A DNA stretch of 64,000 nt from Nostoc sp. ATCC 43529 (GTDB lineage: Bacteria > Cyanobacteriota > Cyanobacteriia > Cyanobacteriales > Nostocaceae): NCBI GenBank assembly GCA_003326205.1, contig LWTK01000074.1, positions 62,001 to 126,000 of the forward strand, written 5' to 3'. A program made the position numbers and the translations under genes. Below the pieces are notes generated by a model. That model ran no database searches. It was not told the DNA's origin and saw nothing but the letters and a program-made list of their open reading frames with translations. Positions 28,244 to 36,022 of this stretch are shown here, in pieces; position 1 is the first letter of the stretch; each line of letters starts with the position of its first letter.

Positions 28244-28868
28244 ATCATTTACCAAAACAAGGTAAAAGTTAAAATTCAAAAAACACTCATCAATAAAAAA
28301 TAGTTAGTAGCAACGCTCTAAATTTATTTCTGCAAAATAAAATCAAGATTTGTTACTTTCTGAGAAGCCGTTTTGTGGCTAGAGGATACCTTGTGGAAAA
28401 AGACGAGGTTTAACTTATCAGTATTTTATTTTGAATTTTTACTTTGATATTTTGAATTTCTCAGAATGATGCAGCAATAAACGATTGTTGCATACTCCGT
28501 GGTTTTTGCGGAATATCAACATCACTGAAAAATAAAAATCCGCAAATATACTAAGTTTCAACTTCTGTGTTTTATTTTATTTTGGGTATCCTAAAAAAAG
28601 AAAGGTTAGATGATATAAGTCAAGGAATAAAGTTGATAAATTATGCATGAGTTGAGAAAACAGATAGTTAAAGAATTAACCATATCATTACAAAAGGTAA
28701 ATTCTCAAAATAAAAGTCAATTTGGCTGGTTATACAAATTTTGTAATCTATAGATAGTAATAAATTTAATTGAGTAAATTTCCCAAAAGCAGATATGAAA
28801 AATCTGAACTTATGGGAGGAGTATTTTTCAGACTAATACCCAAATATATGAGAATTTGAGGAAGAATC
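28244..28868. other. AT-rich intergenic region
   Basis: About 620 bp. An 8-bp inverted repeat TTTGCGGA/TCCGCAAA spans 28505-28546. A 36-codon open frame at 28643-28753 has no supporting motif and is not called. The 3' part carries the GAGGAAG ribosome binding site of the next gene. No riboswitch could be recognised. Confidence 0.4.
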
Positions 28869-31505
28869 ATGCTAGGAAATGAGCGGGAAAAAATACGCCA
28901 TCTGTTGGTCATCCAAGACCTACAAGGGCGGCGAACTGTCCCCTTAAGAGAGGCTACTTATTCTCTAGGACGGCATCCCGCAAATACTATTGTCCTAGCT
29001 TCCCGGTCAGTATCAATGCAACATGCTATTTTATTGCGGGTAACTGTTCCAGAAACTGACCAATATGGCTTTCAGATTATTGATGGAAACTATAAGGGAA
29101 AAGGAAGCACCAATGGCTTATTTGTGAATGGCGATCGCTGCTTTTCTCACAACCTCAAACATGGAGATGTCATTGCCTTTGGGAGTAATCAAGCTCAAGC
29201 TAAATATTATGCTATTTCCAATCTCTCAGAACAAGCATTTTCTGAATCTTCTGATATTGAAGATTTATCTGGTTTTTTATCAGAGCAAGCCTATCCTGCC
29301 AATCCTTTTCAAACCTTAGCAGTCGATCCCACCTTTGAAGCAGCTAGTGAAGCTGCCCTTGCTCGTCTAGCCTCCTTCCCGGAACTAATTCCCAATCCAA
29401 TTATTGAGATGGATTTAGAAGGAAGAGTAACTTATCTCAACCCAGCTGCGACTCTCAAGTTTCCTAAACTCAGGGAAACTGGGATACAACACCCAATTTT
29501 AAAAGGACTGTTGAGTGCAGTTAACAATTTAGAAAAAAATTCCTTTATGCGGGAGGTGGAAGTAGGTACAGAAGTTTTTGAACAATCGGTTCTCTACCTT
29601 CCTGAGAGCGATTTAATTAGAACTTTTATTGCTAGGGATATTACTGAGCAAAAACAAGCAACAGCTGAACTACGCCAGCGCGATCGCTTGCTCCAAGCGG
29701 TTGCAGAAGCCGCTAATTATTTGCTGAGCGAAATGAACTACGAAACAGGCATTGAGAAAGCTCTAGCTGTTTTGGGCGAAGCCGCCAAGGTCGATCGCAC
29801 TTATCTTTTTCAAAATCATCCCCATCCTGCCACAGGAGAAATAGCAGTCAGTATGCGGTTTGAATGGGCACGCTCTTTGATTGAACCTACTTACAGCTAT
29901 TGGCAAAATCAGCCTTATGAAGCTTCTGGATTAACCCGCTGGTATAGTGTTCTCTCTACTGGGCAATCAATTAGCGGACTCACCCGAACATTCCCCGTCG
30001 CCGAACAAGAATTGTTGATTCGAGATAGCGTTCAATCGCTACTTTTAGTACCTCTGCGGCTAGAGAACGAGTTTTGGGGTTATCTTGGTTTGGCAGACTG
30101 CACCTATGAGCGTCATTGGTCAAGGCATGAGGAATCCACCCTGTTGACAATGGCTGCCAGTATTATAGGTGCGCGGCAACGTCAGCAAGTAGAAGAAAAG
30201 ATTCGCTATCAAGCCCTCCATGATATGCTCACAGGCTTACCCAATCGTCTACTATTTGACGAGATGCTGAGCAAAGCCCTGCCCAACGCAACTCGCAATG
30301 GGGAAAGTTTAGCTGCGATCTTTCTCGACTTGGATCGCTTCAAGGTGATTAACGACACCCTTGGGCATACACTGGGAGACAAATTATTACAAAACGTCGC
30401 CCAAAGATTAAAAGACTCACTCAGAAAGGGAGACACCGTAGCCCGTTGGGGAGGCGATGAATTCACGATTTTACTCCCGCGAGTGAATAATATCGAAGAA
30501 GTAACCCAAGTGGCGCAGAGAATCTTGCAAACCTTAGAGGATGCTTTTCATCTCCAAGGGCATGAACTTTACATCAGTGCCAGCCTTGGTATTGCTTTGC
30601 TCGATAACAACAGTCCTGATGCCGAAACACTAATCCAGCACGCAGATACCGCTTTGTATCACGCTAAAGACAAAGGACGAAATAATTACCAATTTTACAG
30701 CGCTTCTCTGAGCGCCAAAAATCCTGAACTCCTGACTTTAGAGAAAAGCTTGCGCTATGCCCTAGAACGCAAAGAATTTTCTTTGTACTATCAACCTCGT
30801 GTGAACATTGCCACAGGGGAAATTACCGGAATGGAGGCTTTGTTGCGTTGGCAACACCCAGAGATGGGATTGGTCGCACCTAGCGTTTTCATTCCCCTGG
30901 CCGAACAAAGTGGATTAATTGTCCCCATCGGCGAATGGGTACTGCGGACAGCCTGTAGGCAAAATAAAGCTTGGCAAGATGCAGGATTACCACCCCTGAT
31001 GATAGCTGTTAATCTTTCTCTCAAACAGTTTCGTCAACCCAAATTAGTAGAAACTGTAGCTAAAATTCTCGAACAAACAGGGCTAGAACCTTATTTTTTA
31101 GAGTTAGAAATTACTGAAAGCACAGCCATTGAAGATTTAGACTTTACCCGCACCGTATTAGAAGATTTACAGCAAATGGGCGTTCACCTCTCCATTGATG
31201 ATTTTGGTACTGGTCATTCTTCACTCTCACGCCTACAGCTTTTGCCACTCCACAATTTGAAAATCGATAAGTCTTTTGTCCAAGATTTGACACGTGATGT
31301 CAAAGTCGCTCATATTATCAAGGCCATAGTTAGCTTGGGGCGGAGTTTAGGATTGAGGCTGACAGCCGAAGGGGTAGAGAACGAAGAAGAATTGGAGTTT
31401 TTAAAGTCTATCCACTGCGAAGATGTACAAGGTTTTCTATTCTACCGACCACTTTCTGCCCAGAAGGCAACAGAAGTCCTCGAAAGTAAGCGACCAACGA
31501 TTTAG
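28869..31505 (+). CDS. FHA-PAS-GAF-GGDEF-EAL cyclic di-GMP enzyme
   Basis: 878 aa. N-terminal FHA domain (about 24-110, YSLGRHPANTIVL, SRSVSMQHA, GSTNGLFVNG), which binds phosphothreonine peptides; a PAS domain (about 168-258); GAF (about 275-430); a GGDEF domain with intact GGDEF (about 528) and an RKGD I-site; and an EAL domain with EALLRWQ (about 656), LEITES, IDDFGTG, KIDKSFV and AEGVE, the metal and catalytic residues of active phosphodiesterases. Both synthesis and breakdown of cyclic di-GMP are therefore possible. The FHA domain suggests control by a Ser/Thr kinase. A GAGGAAG ribosome binding site precedes the ATG. Confidence 0.94.
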   Translation: MLGNEREKIRHLLVIQDLQGRRTVPLREATYSLGRHPANTIVLASRSVSMQHAILLRVTVPETDQYGFQIIDGNYKGKGSTNGLFVNGDRCFSHNLKHGDVIAFGSNQAQAKYYAISNLSEQAFSESSDIEDLSGFLSEQAYPANPFQTLAVDPTFEAASEAALARLASFPELIPNPIIEMDLEGRVTYLNPAATLKFPKLRETGIQHPILKGLLSAVNNLEKNSFMREVEVGTEVFEQSVLYLPESDLIRTFIARDITEQKQATAELRQRDRLLQAVAEAANYLLSEMNYETGIEKALAVLGEAAKVDRTYLFQNHPHPATGEIAVSMRFEWARSLIEPTYSYWQNQPYEASGLTRWYSVLSTGQSISGLTRTFPVAEQELLIRDSVQSLLLVPLRLENEFWGYLGLADCTYERHWSRHEESTLLTMAASIIGARQRQQVEEKIRYQALHDMLTGLPNRLLFDEMLSKALPNATRNGESLAAIFLDLDRFKVINDTLGHTLGDKLLQNVAQRLKDSLRKGDTVARWGGDEFTILLPRVNNIEEVTQVAQRILQTLEDAFHLQGHELYISASLGIALLDNNSPDAETLIQHADTALYHAKDKGRNNYQFYSASLSAKNPELLTLEKSLRYALERKEFSLYYQPRVNIATGEITGMEALLRWQHPEMGLVAPSVFIPLAEQSGLIVPIGEWVLRTACRQNKAWQDAGLPPLMIAVNLSLKQFRQPKLVETVAKILEQTGLEPYFLELEITESTAIEDLDFTRTVLEDLQQMGVHLSIDDFGTGHSSLSRLQLLPLHNLKIDKSFVQDLTRDVKVAHIIKAIVSLGRSLGLRLTAEGVENEEELEFLKSIHCEDVQGFLFYRPLSAQKATEVLESKRPTI

Positions 31506-31508
31506 GAC

Positions 31509-31612
31509 TGGAGACTGGGGACTGGGGATTTGGGAAGGGTCGGAGGTGTGGGAGGATCGGGAAGAAATCTTTCCTCCCACACTTCCCTACCTCCCCATCT
31601 CCCCACTCCTTA
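31509..31612. repeat. Intergenic short tandem repeats
   Basis: GGACTGG/AGACTGG heptamers, then G-rich and complementary C-rich blocks (GGAGGTGTGGGAGG ... CCTCCCACAC) that can fold into a long hairpin. It lies between the cyclic di-GMP gene and the ABC exporter, where it could also end transcription. Confidence 0.7.
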
Positions 31613-31692
31613 GTAAGAAAGTATTGACTTCAGACGAATGTATTGAGAAACTAATAGTTAGTTTTTCTAATTAATTAAGTGCATCGAAAGTT

Positions 31693-32544
31693 GTGACAAT
31701 ACTTACCGGAAAAATCAACCGATCGCAACCACCCAGCGAGCCAAAATCCCTGATTTTGCAAACTGAAGAACTGACGCGCCGTTTCGGCAAGTTTACCGCT
31801 GTTAACGACCTGAGCATATCTGTGGAACGAGGTGAAATATTTGGGCTGCTTGGGCCGAATGGGGCAGGGAAAAGTACAGTAATTAAAATGTTGACAACTT
31901 TACTGCCTATCAGTGCGGGGACTGCAATCTTAGCTGGCTATGATGTGACTCGTCAATCCGATGATGTCAGACGCGCCATCGGCTATGTACCCCAGGCGCT
32001 GTCTGCTGATGGGAGCCTCACAGGTTACGAAAATCTGTTAATCTTTGCCAAGCTGTATGAAATACCGAAAAAAGGACGCGATCGCCGCATCTGGGAAATT
32101 CTAGAATACATGGGTTTGCAAGATGCTGGCAAGCGCTTGGTACGCACCTACTCTGGTGGCATGATCCGCAAGCTGGAAATTGCCCAATCGATTTTGCATC
32201 AACCGCAAATTTTATTTTTGGATGAGCCGACTGTGGGACTAGACCCCATCGCCCGCACGCAAGTATGGCAACTCGTTCAACAACTCTGTACTGATTACGG
32301 CACAACTATATTTTTAACAACCCACTTTTTAGAAGAAGCAGACAGTCTGTGCGATCGAGTGGTAATTATGCAACAAGGTCAAGTCGTGACCACAGGCGCA
32401 CCCAGCGACTTAAAAGCCTCCTTGGGGAAAGCAAACGCAACTTTGGATGATGTCTTTATTCACTACACAGGCAACCAATTAACATCAGGAGTCAACTACC
32501 GTGACACAGCGAGAACCAGACGCACTGCTGGGCGGTTGGGTTAA
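31693..32544 (+). CDS. ABC-2 type exporter, ATP-binding subunit (DrrA-like)
   Basis: 283 aa. Nucleotide-binding domain with Walker A GPNGAGKS (about 55), Q-loop GYVPQALSAD, signature TYSGGM (about 153), Walker B LFLDEPTVGLDP (about 174) and H-loop TTHFLEEAD, followed by a short C-terminal domain. Closest to DrrA/NodI-type drug or lipid exporters. The GTG start at 31693 is the first reasonable one. Its 3' end overlaps the permease gene by 44 bp, which points to coupled translation. Substrate unknown. Confidence 0.92.
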   Translation: MTILTGKINRSQPPSEPKSLILQTEELTRRFGKFTAVNDLSISVERGEIFGLLGPNGAGKSTVIKMLTTLLPISAGTAILAGYDVTRQSDDVRRAIGYVPQALSADGSLTGYENLLIFAKLYEIPKKGRDRRIWEILEYMGLQDAGKRLVRTYSGGMIRKLEIAQSILHQPQILFLDEPTVGLDPIARTQVWQLVQQLCTDYGTTIFLTTHFLEEADSLCDRVVIMQQGQVVTTGAPSDLKASLGKANATLDDVFIHYTGNQLTSGVNYRDTARTRRTAGRLG

Positions 32545-33355
32545 AGTACAACCTACTCGCCGACGTAATTTCATCTCTGCAATTAGCGAACTAGTTACAA
32601 AAACCCTAGCGATCGCGGAATTAGAAGTACGCAAACTCCGCCACGACCCCACAGATTTAATTGTTCGAGCCGTACAACCAAGCTTATGGTTGCTGATTTT
32701 TGGGCAAGTTTTCTCTAGGACTCGTGCCATTCCCACAGGTGACTTACCTTATTTAGATTTCATCGCTGCTGGGATTCTGGCTCAGAGCGTTTTATTTGTG
32801 GCAATTTTCACTGGTGGGATGACGCTGATTTGGGAACGGGATTTAGGGATTGTGCATAAATTCTTAGCTAGTCCTACACCCCGTGTGGCGATGGTTTTGG
32901 GCAAAGCACTGGCCTGTGGGGTGCGATGCTTATCACAGGTTGCGGTGATTTACACTTTAGCGTTTTTATTAGGTGTCAAACTCAATCTCCATCCCCTAGC
33001 GATTCTGCAAGTGTTACTGTTGGTGATGTTGGGGGCTGCTTGCTTTTGTCTTTTTTCCCTAATCATTGGTTGTTTAGTGAAAACGCGAGAACGGATGACG
33101 GGTATTGGGCAATTATTAACGATGCCCTTATTTTTTGCTAGCAATGCCATCTATCCCATCTCGTTGATGCCCGACTGGTTAAAATTCATTTCCCATTTAA
33201 ATCCTTTGACTTATGAGGTAGACGGTTTACGCGGCACCATGTTGCTCAACGGCACTAGCATCTATGGGTTTGGCCTTGATTGTACAATTCTCTTGTTAAC
33301 ATTAATAATCTTAGCCATCATTGGTGGACGAATTTATCCACGGGTGGCAATGTAA
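32501..33355 (+). CDS. ABC-2 type exporter, permease subunit
   Basis: 284 aa with six predicted membrane helices, for example AAGILAQSVLFVAIFTGG and LLVMLGAACFCLFSLIIGCL. It contains the ABC-2 signature region with FASNAIYPISLMPDWLKFI and NPLTYEVDGLRG. The GTG start is preceded by AGGAG about 9 nt upstream, inside the ATPase gene. With the ATPase it forms a DrrAB-like exporter; the linked MarR regulator suggests the substrate is a toxic or signal molecule. Confidence 0.92.
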   Translation: MTQREPDALLGGWVKVQPTRRRNFISAISELVTKTLAIAELEVRKLRHDPTDLIVRAVQPSLWLLIFGQVFSRTRAIPTGDLPYLDFIAAGILAQSVLFVAIFTGGMTLIWERDLGIVHKFLASPTPRVAMVLGKALACGVRCLSQVAVIYTLAFLLGVKLNLHPLAILQVLLLVMLGAACFCLFSLIIGCLVKTRERMTGIGQLLTMPLFFASNAIYPISLMPDWLKFISHLNPLTYEVDGLRGTMLLNGTSIYGFGLDCTILLLTLIILAIIGGRIYPRVAM

Positions 33356-33374
33356 TCAGGAGAACAACAATCCC

Positions 33375-33848
33375 ATGACCTTGGATAAACCAACTCAAGG
33401 TACAACTTCCGAAGAATGTGCTGCCAGAGTAATGGAAACAGTTCCAGTAGTGATGCGGTTTATCCGAGCCGATATGCGTGCCCACAGTGCCGCTTTTTTA
33501 TCTATACCTCAGTTGCGATCGCTAGCATTTATCAACCGCAATCCCGGTGCTTCCTTATCTGACCTGGCAGAGCATTTGGGTGTCACCTCTGCCACAGCAT
33601 CAGCGACCATAGAACGCCTAGTACAACGCAACTTTGTCGAACGCAATGCCGATCCTCAAGAGCGGCGGCGAGTGCTGCTCAATCTCACAGAGGAAGGAAA
33701 ACAGCAACTCAAACAATCCCAAGATCAAACTCGCGCTCATATTACCGACCTGCTCCAAGGTCTGACAGAAGAACAAATTTCCAACATTGAAGAAGGCTTA
33801 ACTCTACTAAAAAATGTCTTCGAGCAAACAGAAATCAAATCGCCATAG
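33375..33848 (+). CDS. MarR-family transcriptional regulator
   Basis: 157 aa. Winged helix-turn-helix: LRSLAFINRNPGASLSDLAEHLG, then VTSATASATIERL recognition helix and RRVLLNLTEEGKQQL wing. The ATG at 33375 follows AGGAG and gives the usual MarR length; an in-frame start at 33321 inside the permease gene is less likely. It is placed third in the exporter operon and so is probably an autoregulator of it; the ligand is unknown. Confidence 0.9.
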   Translation: MTLDKPTQGTTSEECAARVMETVPVVMRFIRADMRAHSAAFLSIPQLRSLAFINRNPGASLSDLAEHLGVTSATASATIERLVQRNFVERNADPQERRRVLLNLTEEGKQQLKQSQDQTRAHITDLLQGLTEEQISNIEEGLTLLKNVFEQTEIKSP

Positions 33849-33979
33849 CCCTCATGTTACACAGCACGATAGAAGGGGCAATTACAACACTCAAGGCGAA
33901 AATATCAGAATTGTTCCAAGTGTTCTTGGCAGGAAATTAGAAGGAATTAGCGATCGCTCTTTTTTCCTCACTTATGGGT

Positions 33980-34083
33980 TAATACAGTTCAGTTAAGCAT
34001 TTCTACTCTTTCTTCTCTCTGTGTTCTCTGCGCCTGGAGTGGTTCGTAAAACAAGAGTTTTGATCTTAAGTGAACCGTATTGG
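33980..34083. mobile_element. MITE with AATACGGTTCAGTTAAG-type ends, upstream of psbA
   Basis: About 100 bp with inverted ends AATACAGTTCAGTTAAG and CTTAAGTGAACCGTATT. It is flanked on both sides by CTTATGGGT (33971-33979 and 34084-34092), a 9-bp direct repeat that looks like a target-site duplication. A second full copy with perfect 19-bp ends is at 59064-59166. No coding capacity. It sits about 170-275 bp upstream of the psbA start, beyond the predicted core promoter. Confidence 0.72.
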
Positions 34084-34162
34084 CTTATGGGTCTAGGCAC
34101 CCATCTAGCTCTTAAATAAGTAAAGCTAATGATTTATACCAGTTTTCTAAAATCCCCAATAC

Positions 34163-34192
34163 TTGATTAAATTTTGTAAAGCAGTGTAAAGT
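34163..34192 (+). promoter_or_regulatory. Candidate psbA core promoter
   Basis: TTGATT (34163-34168), 18-bp spacer, TAAAGT (34187-34192), giving a leader of about 60 nt before the psbA ATG. The leader contains a short GGCG/CGCC hairpin (AGGCGAAAACAAAACCGCCT). Boxes resemble sigma-70-type cyanobacterial promoters; the transcription start is not known from sequence. Confidence 0.45.
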
Positions 34193-34255
34193 ACTCTCAC
34201 AGGCGAAAACAAAACCGCCTGATTCATACATAAATACAACCGCACTTATAAAACA

Positions 34256-35338
34256 ATGACAGCAACCATTCAACGTCGCGAAAGCGCCAACGTATGGGAG
34301 CGGTTTGCAAACTGGATCACCAGCACCAACAACCGCCTCTACATCGGCTGGTTCGGAGTATTAATGATCCCCACCTTGCTAGCCGCAACCGCCTGCTTCG
34401 TAATCGCCTTCATCGCAGCACCCCCCGTAGACATCGATGGTATCCGCGAACCAGTAGCAGGTTCCTTACTCTACGGAAACAACATCATCTCCGGTGCAGT
34501 AGTACCATCCTCCAACGCAATTGGTTTGCACTTCTACCCAATTTGGGAAGCAGCATCTTTAGATGAATGGCTGTACAACGGCGGCCCTTACCAATTGGTA
34601 ATATTCCACTTCCTGATTGGCGTATTCTGCTACTTAGGTCGTGAGTGGGAACTATCTTACCGTTTGGGAATGCGTCCTTGGATCTGCCTAGCGTTCTCTG
34701 CACCAGTAGCAGCAGCAACCGCAGTATTCTTGATCTACCCCATCGGACAAGGTTCCTTCTCTGACGGTATGCCCTTGGGTATTTCCGGAACCTTCAACTT
34801 CATGATTGTGTTCCAAGCTGAGCACAACATCCTGATGCACCCCTTCCACATGTTAGGTGTGGCTGGTGTATTCGGCGGAAGCTTGTTCTCCGCAATGCAC
34901 GGTTCACTAGTAACTTCTTCCTTGGTTCGTGAAACCACCGAAAGCGAATCTCAGAACTACGGTTACAAGTTCGGTCAAGAAGAAGAAACCTACAACATCG
35001 TTGCAGCACACGGTTACTTCGGTCGCTTGATTTTCCAATACGCTTCCTTCAACAACAGCCGTTCCTTGCACTTCTTCCTAGCTGCATGGCCTGTGATTGG
35101 AATCTGGTTCACCGCCTTGGGTGTAAGCACAATGGCTTTCAACCTGAATGGTTTCAACTTCAACCAGTCCATCATCGACTCTCAAGGTCGCGTAATCAAC
35201 ACCTGGGCTGACATCATCAACCGCGCTAACCTGGGTATGGAAGTAATGCACGAGCGCAACGCTCACAACTTCCCCTTAGACTTGGCTGCTGCTGATGTTG
35301 CTCCTGTTGCTCTAACCGCTCCTGCTATCAACGGTTAA
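34256..35338 (+). CDS. Photosystem II D1 protein, Glu130 form
   Basis: 360 aa, full length, reaction-centre subunit of photosystem II in the thylakoid membrane. Seen: TyrZ Tyr161, manganese-cluster ligands Asp170, Glu189, His332, Glu333, His337, Asp342 and Ala344, partner His190 and chlorophyll ligand His198. The last 16 residues after Ala344 form the processed tail. Residue 130 is Glu (CYLGREWEL); Gln130 is typical of the low-light D1:1 form and Glu130 of the high-light D1:2 form. Monocistronic: its own promoter-like boxes precede it and a strong terminator follows. The third base of its codons is C/G-rich compared with neighbours, consistent with high expression. Confidence 0.98.
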   Translation: MTATIQRRESANVWERFANWITSTNNRLYIGWFGVLMIPTLLAATACFVIAFIAAPPVDIDGIREPVAGSLLYGNNIISGAVVPSSNAIGLHFYPIWEAASLDEWLYNGGPYQLVIFHFLIGVFCYLGREWELSYRLGMRPWICLAFSAPVAAATAVFLIYPIGQGSFSDGMPLGISGTFNFMIVFQAEHNILMHPFHMLGVAGVFGGSLFSAMHGSLVTSSLVRETTESESQNYGYKFGQEEETYNIVAAHGYFGRLIFQYASFNNSRSLHFFLAAWPVIGIWFTALGVSTMAFNLNGFNFNQSIIDSQGRVINTWADIINRANLGMEVMHERNAHNFPLDLAAADVAPVALTAPAING

Positions 35339-35362
35339 TCAGTAATCTAGGTTAACTAAAAT

Positions 35363-35396
35363 AAAAGGCGCTCTCCTCAAAAGGGGGGCGCTTTTT
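35363..35396 (+). terminator. psbA terminator
   Basis: 14-bp stem (AAAAGGCGCTCTCC with GGGGGGCGCTTTTT, three G-T pairs), 6-nt loop and T-run, 25 bp after the psbA stop. Typical intrinsic terminator. Confidence 0.88.
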
Positions 35397-35397
35397 A

Positions 35398-35522
35398 GGG
35401 GATTACCAAGAAATAAATTATTCAGTCTTGTGGGGTGGACATCTTGTCCGCCCTTTTCTTGTGGGGCGGGCGAGACGCCCACCCCACAAGAAAAGTTGTA
35501 TATTTTTTTATTTGGTAGTCCC
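35398..35522. mobile_element. Palindromic MITE (copy A)
   Basis: 125 bp with ends GGGATTACCAA and TTGGTAGTCCC and a core of two nested GTGGGGTGGACATCTTGTCC/GGGCGAGACGCCCACCCCAC palindromes. A copy in opposite orientation is at 39274-39394, so the pair flanks the bicA-nhaS3 segment. A decayed copy is at 26341-26458. Non-coding; mobilising enzyme unknown. Confidence 0.75.
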
Positions 35523-35727
35523 TTCTCAATACATAAATAGTATAAAAATTTACTCTTTTATGCTGTTGTCACACTATAGAATAGGTTGTGAAGCAAGAGA
35601 TTGAAAGAAAAATATTGAGTATTAATACTCAATTTTTTTCTGCGGAAGTTCCGTCAACAGGCATAGCCTTTTATCTATGAAAGCAATTTAATATTTATTT
35701 AATATCCATGCTTGTAAATAAACAAGA

Positions 35728-35756
35728 TTGACATATAAAGCTGTAAGCTATTATTA
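35728..35756 (+). promoter_or_regulatory. Candidate bicA promoter
   Basis: TTGACA (35728-35733), 17-bp spacer, TTATTA (35751-35756), about 270 nt upstream of the bicA ATG. The -35 is a perfect consensus. A 9-bp hairpin lies just downstream in the predicted leader. Confidence 0.45.
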
Positions 35757-35780
35757 ACCGCATTGAGCTTGGCATAAATC

Positions 35781-35803
35781 AAACTTACAATTTATGTAAG
35801 TTT
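35781..35803. promoter_or_regulatory. Palindrome in the bicA leader
   Basis: AAACTTACA, five bases, TGTAAGTTT, then TTCT. It could be an operator for a dimeric regulator or a weak terminator/attenuator between the candidate promoter and bicA. Low-CO2 regulators such as CcmR/NdhR act on bicA-type genes in other cyanobacteria, but I cannot assign this site to one. Confidence 0.4.
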
Positions 35804-36022
35804 TTCTAGTCCGATTTTTCAAATATCTTTGACCTAAGCCTTATCTAGTAGGGATTCTTATTCAGCGAGTCACTACACAGAAAGGCATGATAGCTAGCTG
35901 CTTTGCAAAGAATCAAGTTTTCTTTGCCTAATTCTTTATAGCTATAAAAAAAGAAACTTACTCAAAGTAGCTGGCAATTTTTATAAACCCAATTTTTGCT
36001 TTTTTGTAACCAAAACCTCAGT

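Noticed and set aside
28643..28753. 36-codon frame starting MHELRKQIVK
   Set aside because: AT-rich, no ribosome binding site, no family; length expected by chance.
33849..33979. Extra small gene between marR and psbA
   Set aside because: The open frame overlapping the marR end has no motif and runs into the MITE; the region looks non-coding.
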